Part shown: positions 6,002-6,301 of the stretch, piece after piece
Position numbering within the stretch: position 1 is the stretch's first letter
Layout: each line of letters begins with the position of its first letter
NCBI GenBank assembly: GCA_944391275.1
Contig: CALXSZ010000001.1
Location: forward strand, 1-6,301
Origin: an uncultured Syntrophomonadaceae bacterium
GTDB taxonomy: Bacteria > Bacillota > Syntrophomonadia > Syntrophomonadales > Syntrophomonadaceae
Direction of reading: 5' to 3'
Length of the DNA: 6,301 nt
The notes under the pieces: model-generated
Database searches by the model: none
What the model saw: only the letters and a program-made list of their open reading frames with translations
What the model was told of the DNA's origin: nothing
Position numbers and translations under genes: made by a program

Positions 6002-6301
6002 TTTATTCTCCGGAGGGCTTGATTCTCAGCTAGCCGTCCGTCTCATGCAGGAACAGGGGATTCAAGTGATTGGAATCAATTTTACCAGCCCATTTTTTGG
6101 TGGAGGAGCAGAATTACAAAAAGCCGCATCCGCTTTAGAAATGGAAATGCTTTTTCTAGAAGTTGGAAACGACTATTTGGAATTGCTGCGCCATCCAGCG
6201 CATGGATTTGGAAAAAATTACAACCCCTGTATTGATTGTCACGCTTTTATGCTGCGCAAAGCCGGGGAAATGCTGTCTCCACTCGGCGCCAGTTTCCTGA
6301 T
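5988..6301 (+). CDS. PP-loop ATP pyrophosphatase, ThiI/MnmA-like tRNA thiolation type, C-terminus beyond window
   Basis: The 104 visible residues begin MKAISLFSGGLDSQLAVRLM. SGGLDS (8-13) is the PP-loop that binds ATP in N-type ATP pyrophosphatases, which adenylate a base or carboxylate. A C-P-free linker with NFTSPFFGGG (31-40) follows, then HGFGKNYNPCIDCHAFML (71-88), in which Cys81 and Cys84 form a CxxC. This block is characteristic of a group usually annotated as ThiI- or MnmA-like tRNA thiolation proteins. The CxxC may carry sulfur or bind metal or an Fe-S cluster. Activity on tRNA is inferred, and QueC-like or other PP-loop roles cannot be excluded from a partial sequence. The gene starts with TTG, overlaps the DUF523 gene by 14 nt and is probably translated from the same mRNA. 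The open frame continues to the right edge without a stop. Confidence 0.85.
   Translation, partial: MKAISLFSGGLDSQLAVRLMQEQGIQVIGINFTSPFFGGGAELQKAASALEMEMLFLEVGNDYLELLRHPAHGFGKNYNPCIDCHAFMLRKAGEMLSPLGASFL

Noticed and set aside
1..6301. Defence island, mobile element or CRISPR array
   Set aside because: No transposase, integrase, terminal inverted repeats, regularly spaced repeats or toxin-antitoxin pair is present; the genes are metabolic, protease, spore-related and sulfur-related.

Overview
This 6.3-kb window looks chromosomal, from a moderately AT-rich, endospore-forming Firmicute (Bacillota). The main clues are a tandem pair of YheC/YheD-type ATP-grasp genes, a family tied to the spore coat in Bacillus, strong AGGAGG-type ribosome binding sites, and use of GTG and TTG starts. 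The genus cannot be fixed from the sequence. I see no mobile element, CRISPR array, tRNA or rRNA.

Layout. Four genes read leftward on the minus strand. In order of transcription they are: YheC/D-like ATP-grasp A (5183-3780), YheC/D-like ATP-grasp B (3793-2456, overlapping A), an HtrA-type membrane-anchored serine protease (2235-1063), and 6-phosphofructokinase (991-1, running off the left edge). A and B form one translationally overlapping unit. A 220-bp gap with a possible promoter separates them from htrA. htrA and the phosphofructokinase gene are only 71 bp apart, with no visible terminator between them. On the right, a plus-strand unit diverges: a DUF523/TudS-like cysteine-rich protein (5528-6001), then a PP-loop ATP pyrophosphatase of the ThiI/MnmA-like tRNA thiolation group (5988 to the right edge), overlapping by 14 nt.

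How the genes fit together. The minus strand mixes housekeeping glycolysis, envelope protein quality control and a probable sporulation-linked ATP-grasp pair. There is no evidence that these share a pathway. The plus-strand pair is the most suggestive combination. One member belongs to a family that includes Fe-S desulfurases removing sulfur from thiouracil. The other resembles enzymes that put sulfur into tRNA. Their reading frames overlap, so they are probably made together.

The 344-bp divergent region (5184-5527) holds a possible SigK-like promoter toward the ATP-grasp genes, a possible vegetative promoter toward the DUF523 gene, and between them a bulged 12-bp hairpin (5324-5359) that neither gene explains. 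The N-termini of both ATP-grasp proteins are better placed at internal ATGs than at the longest possible starts.
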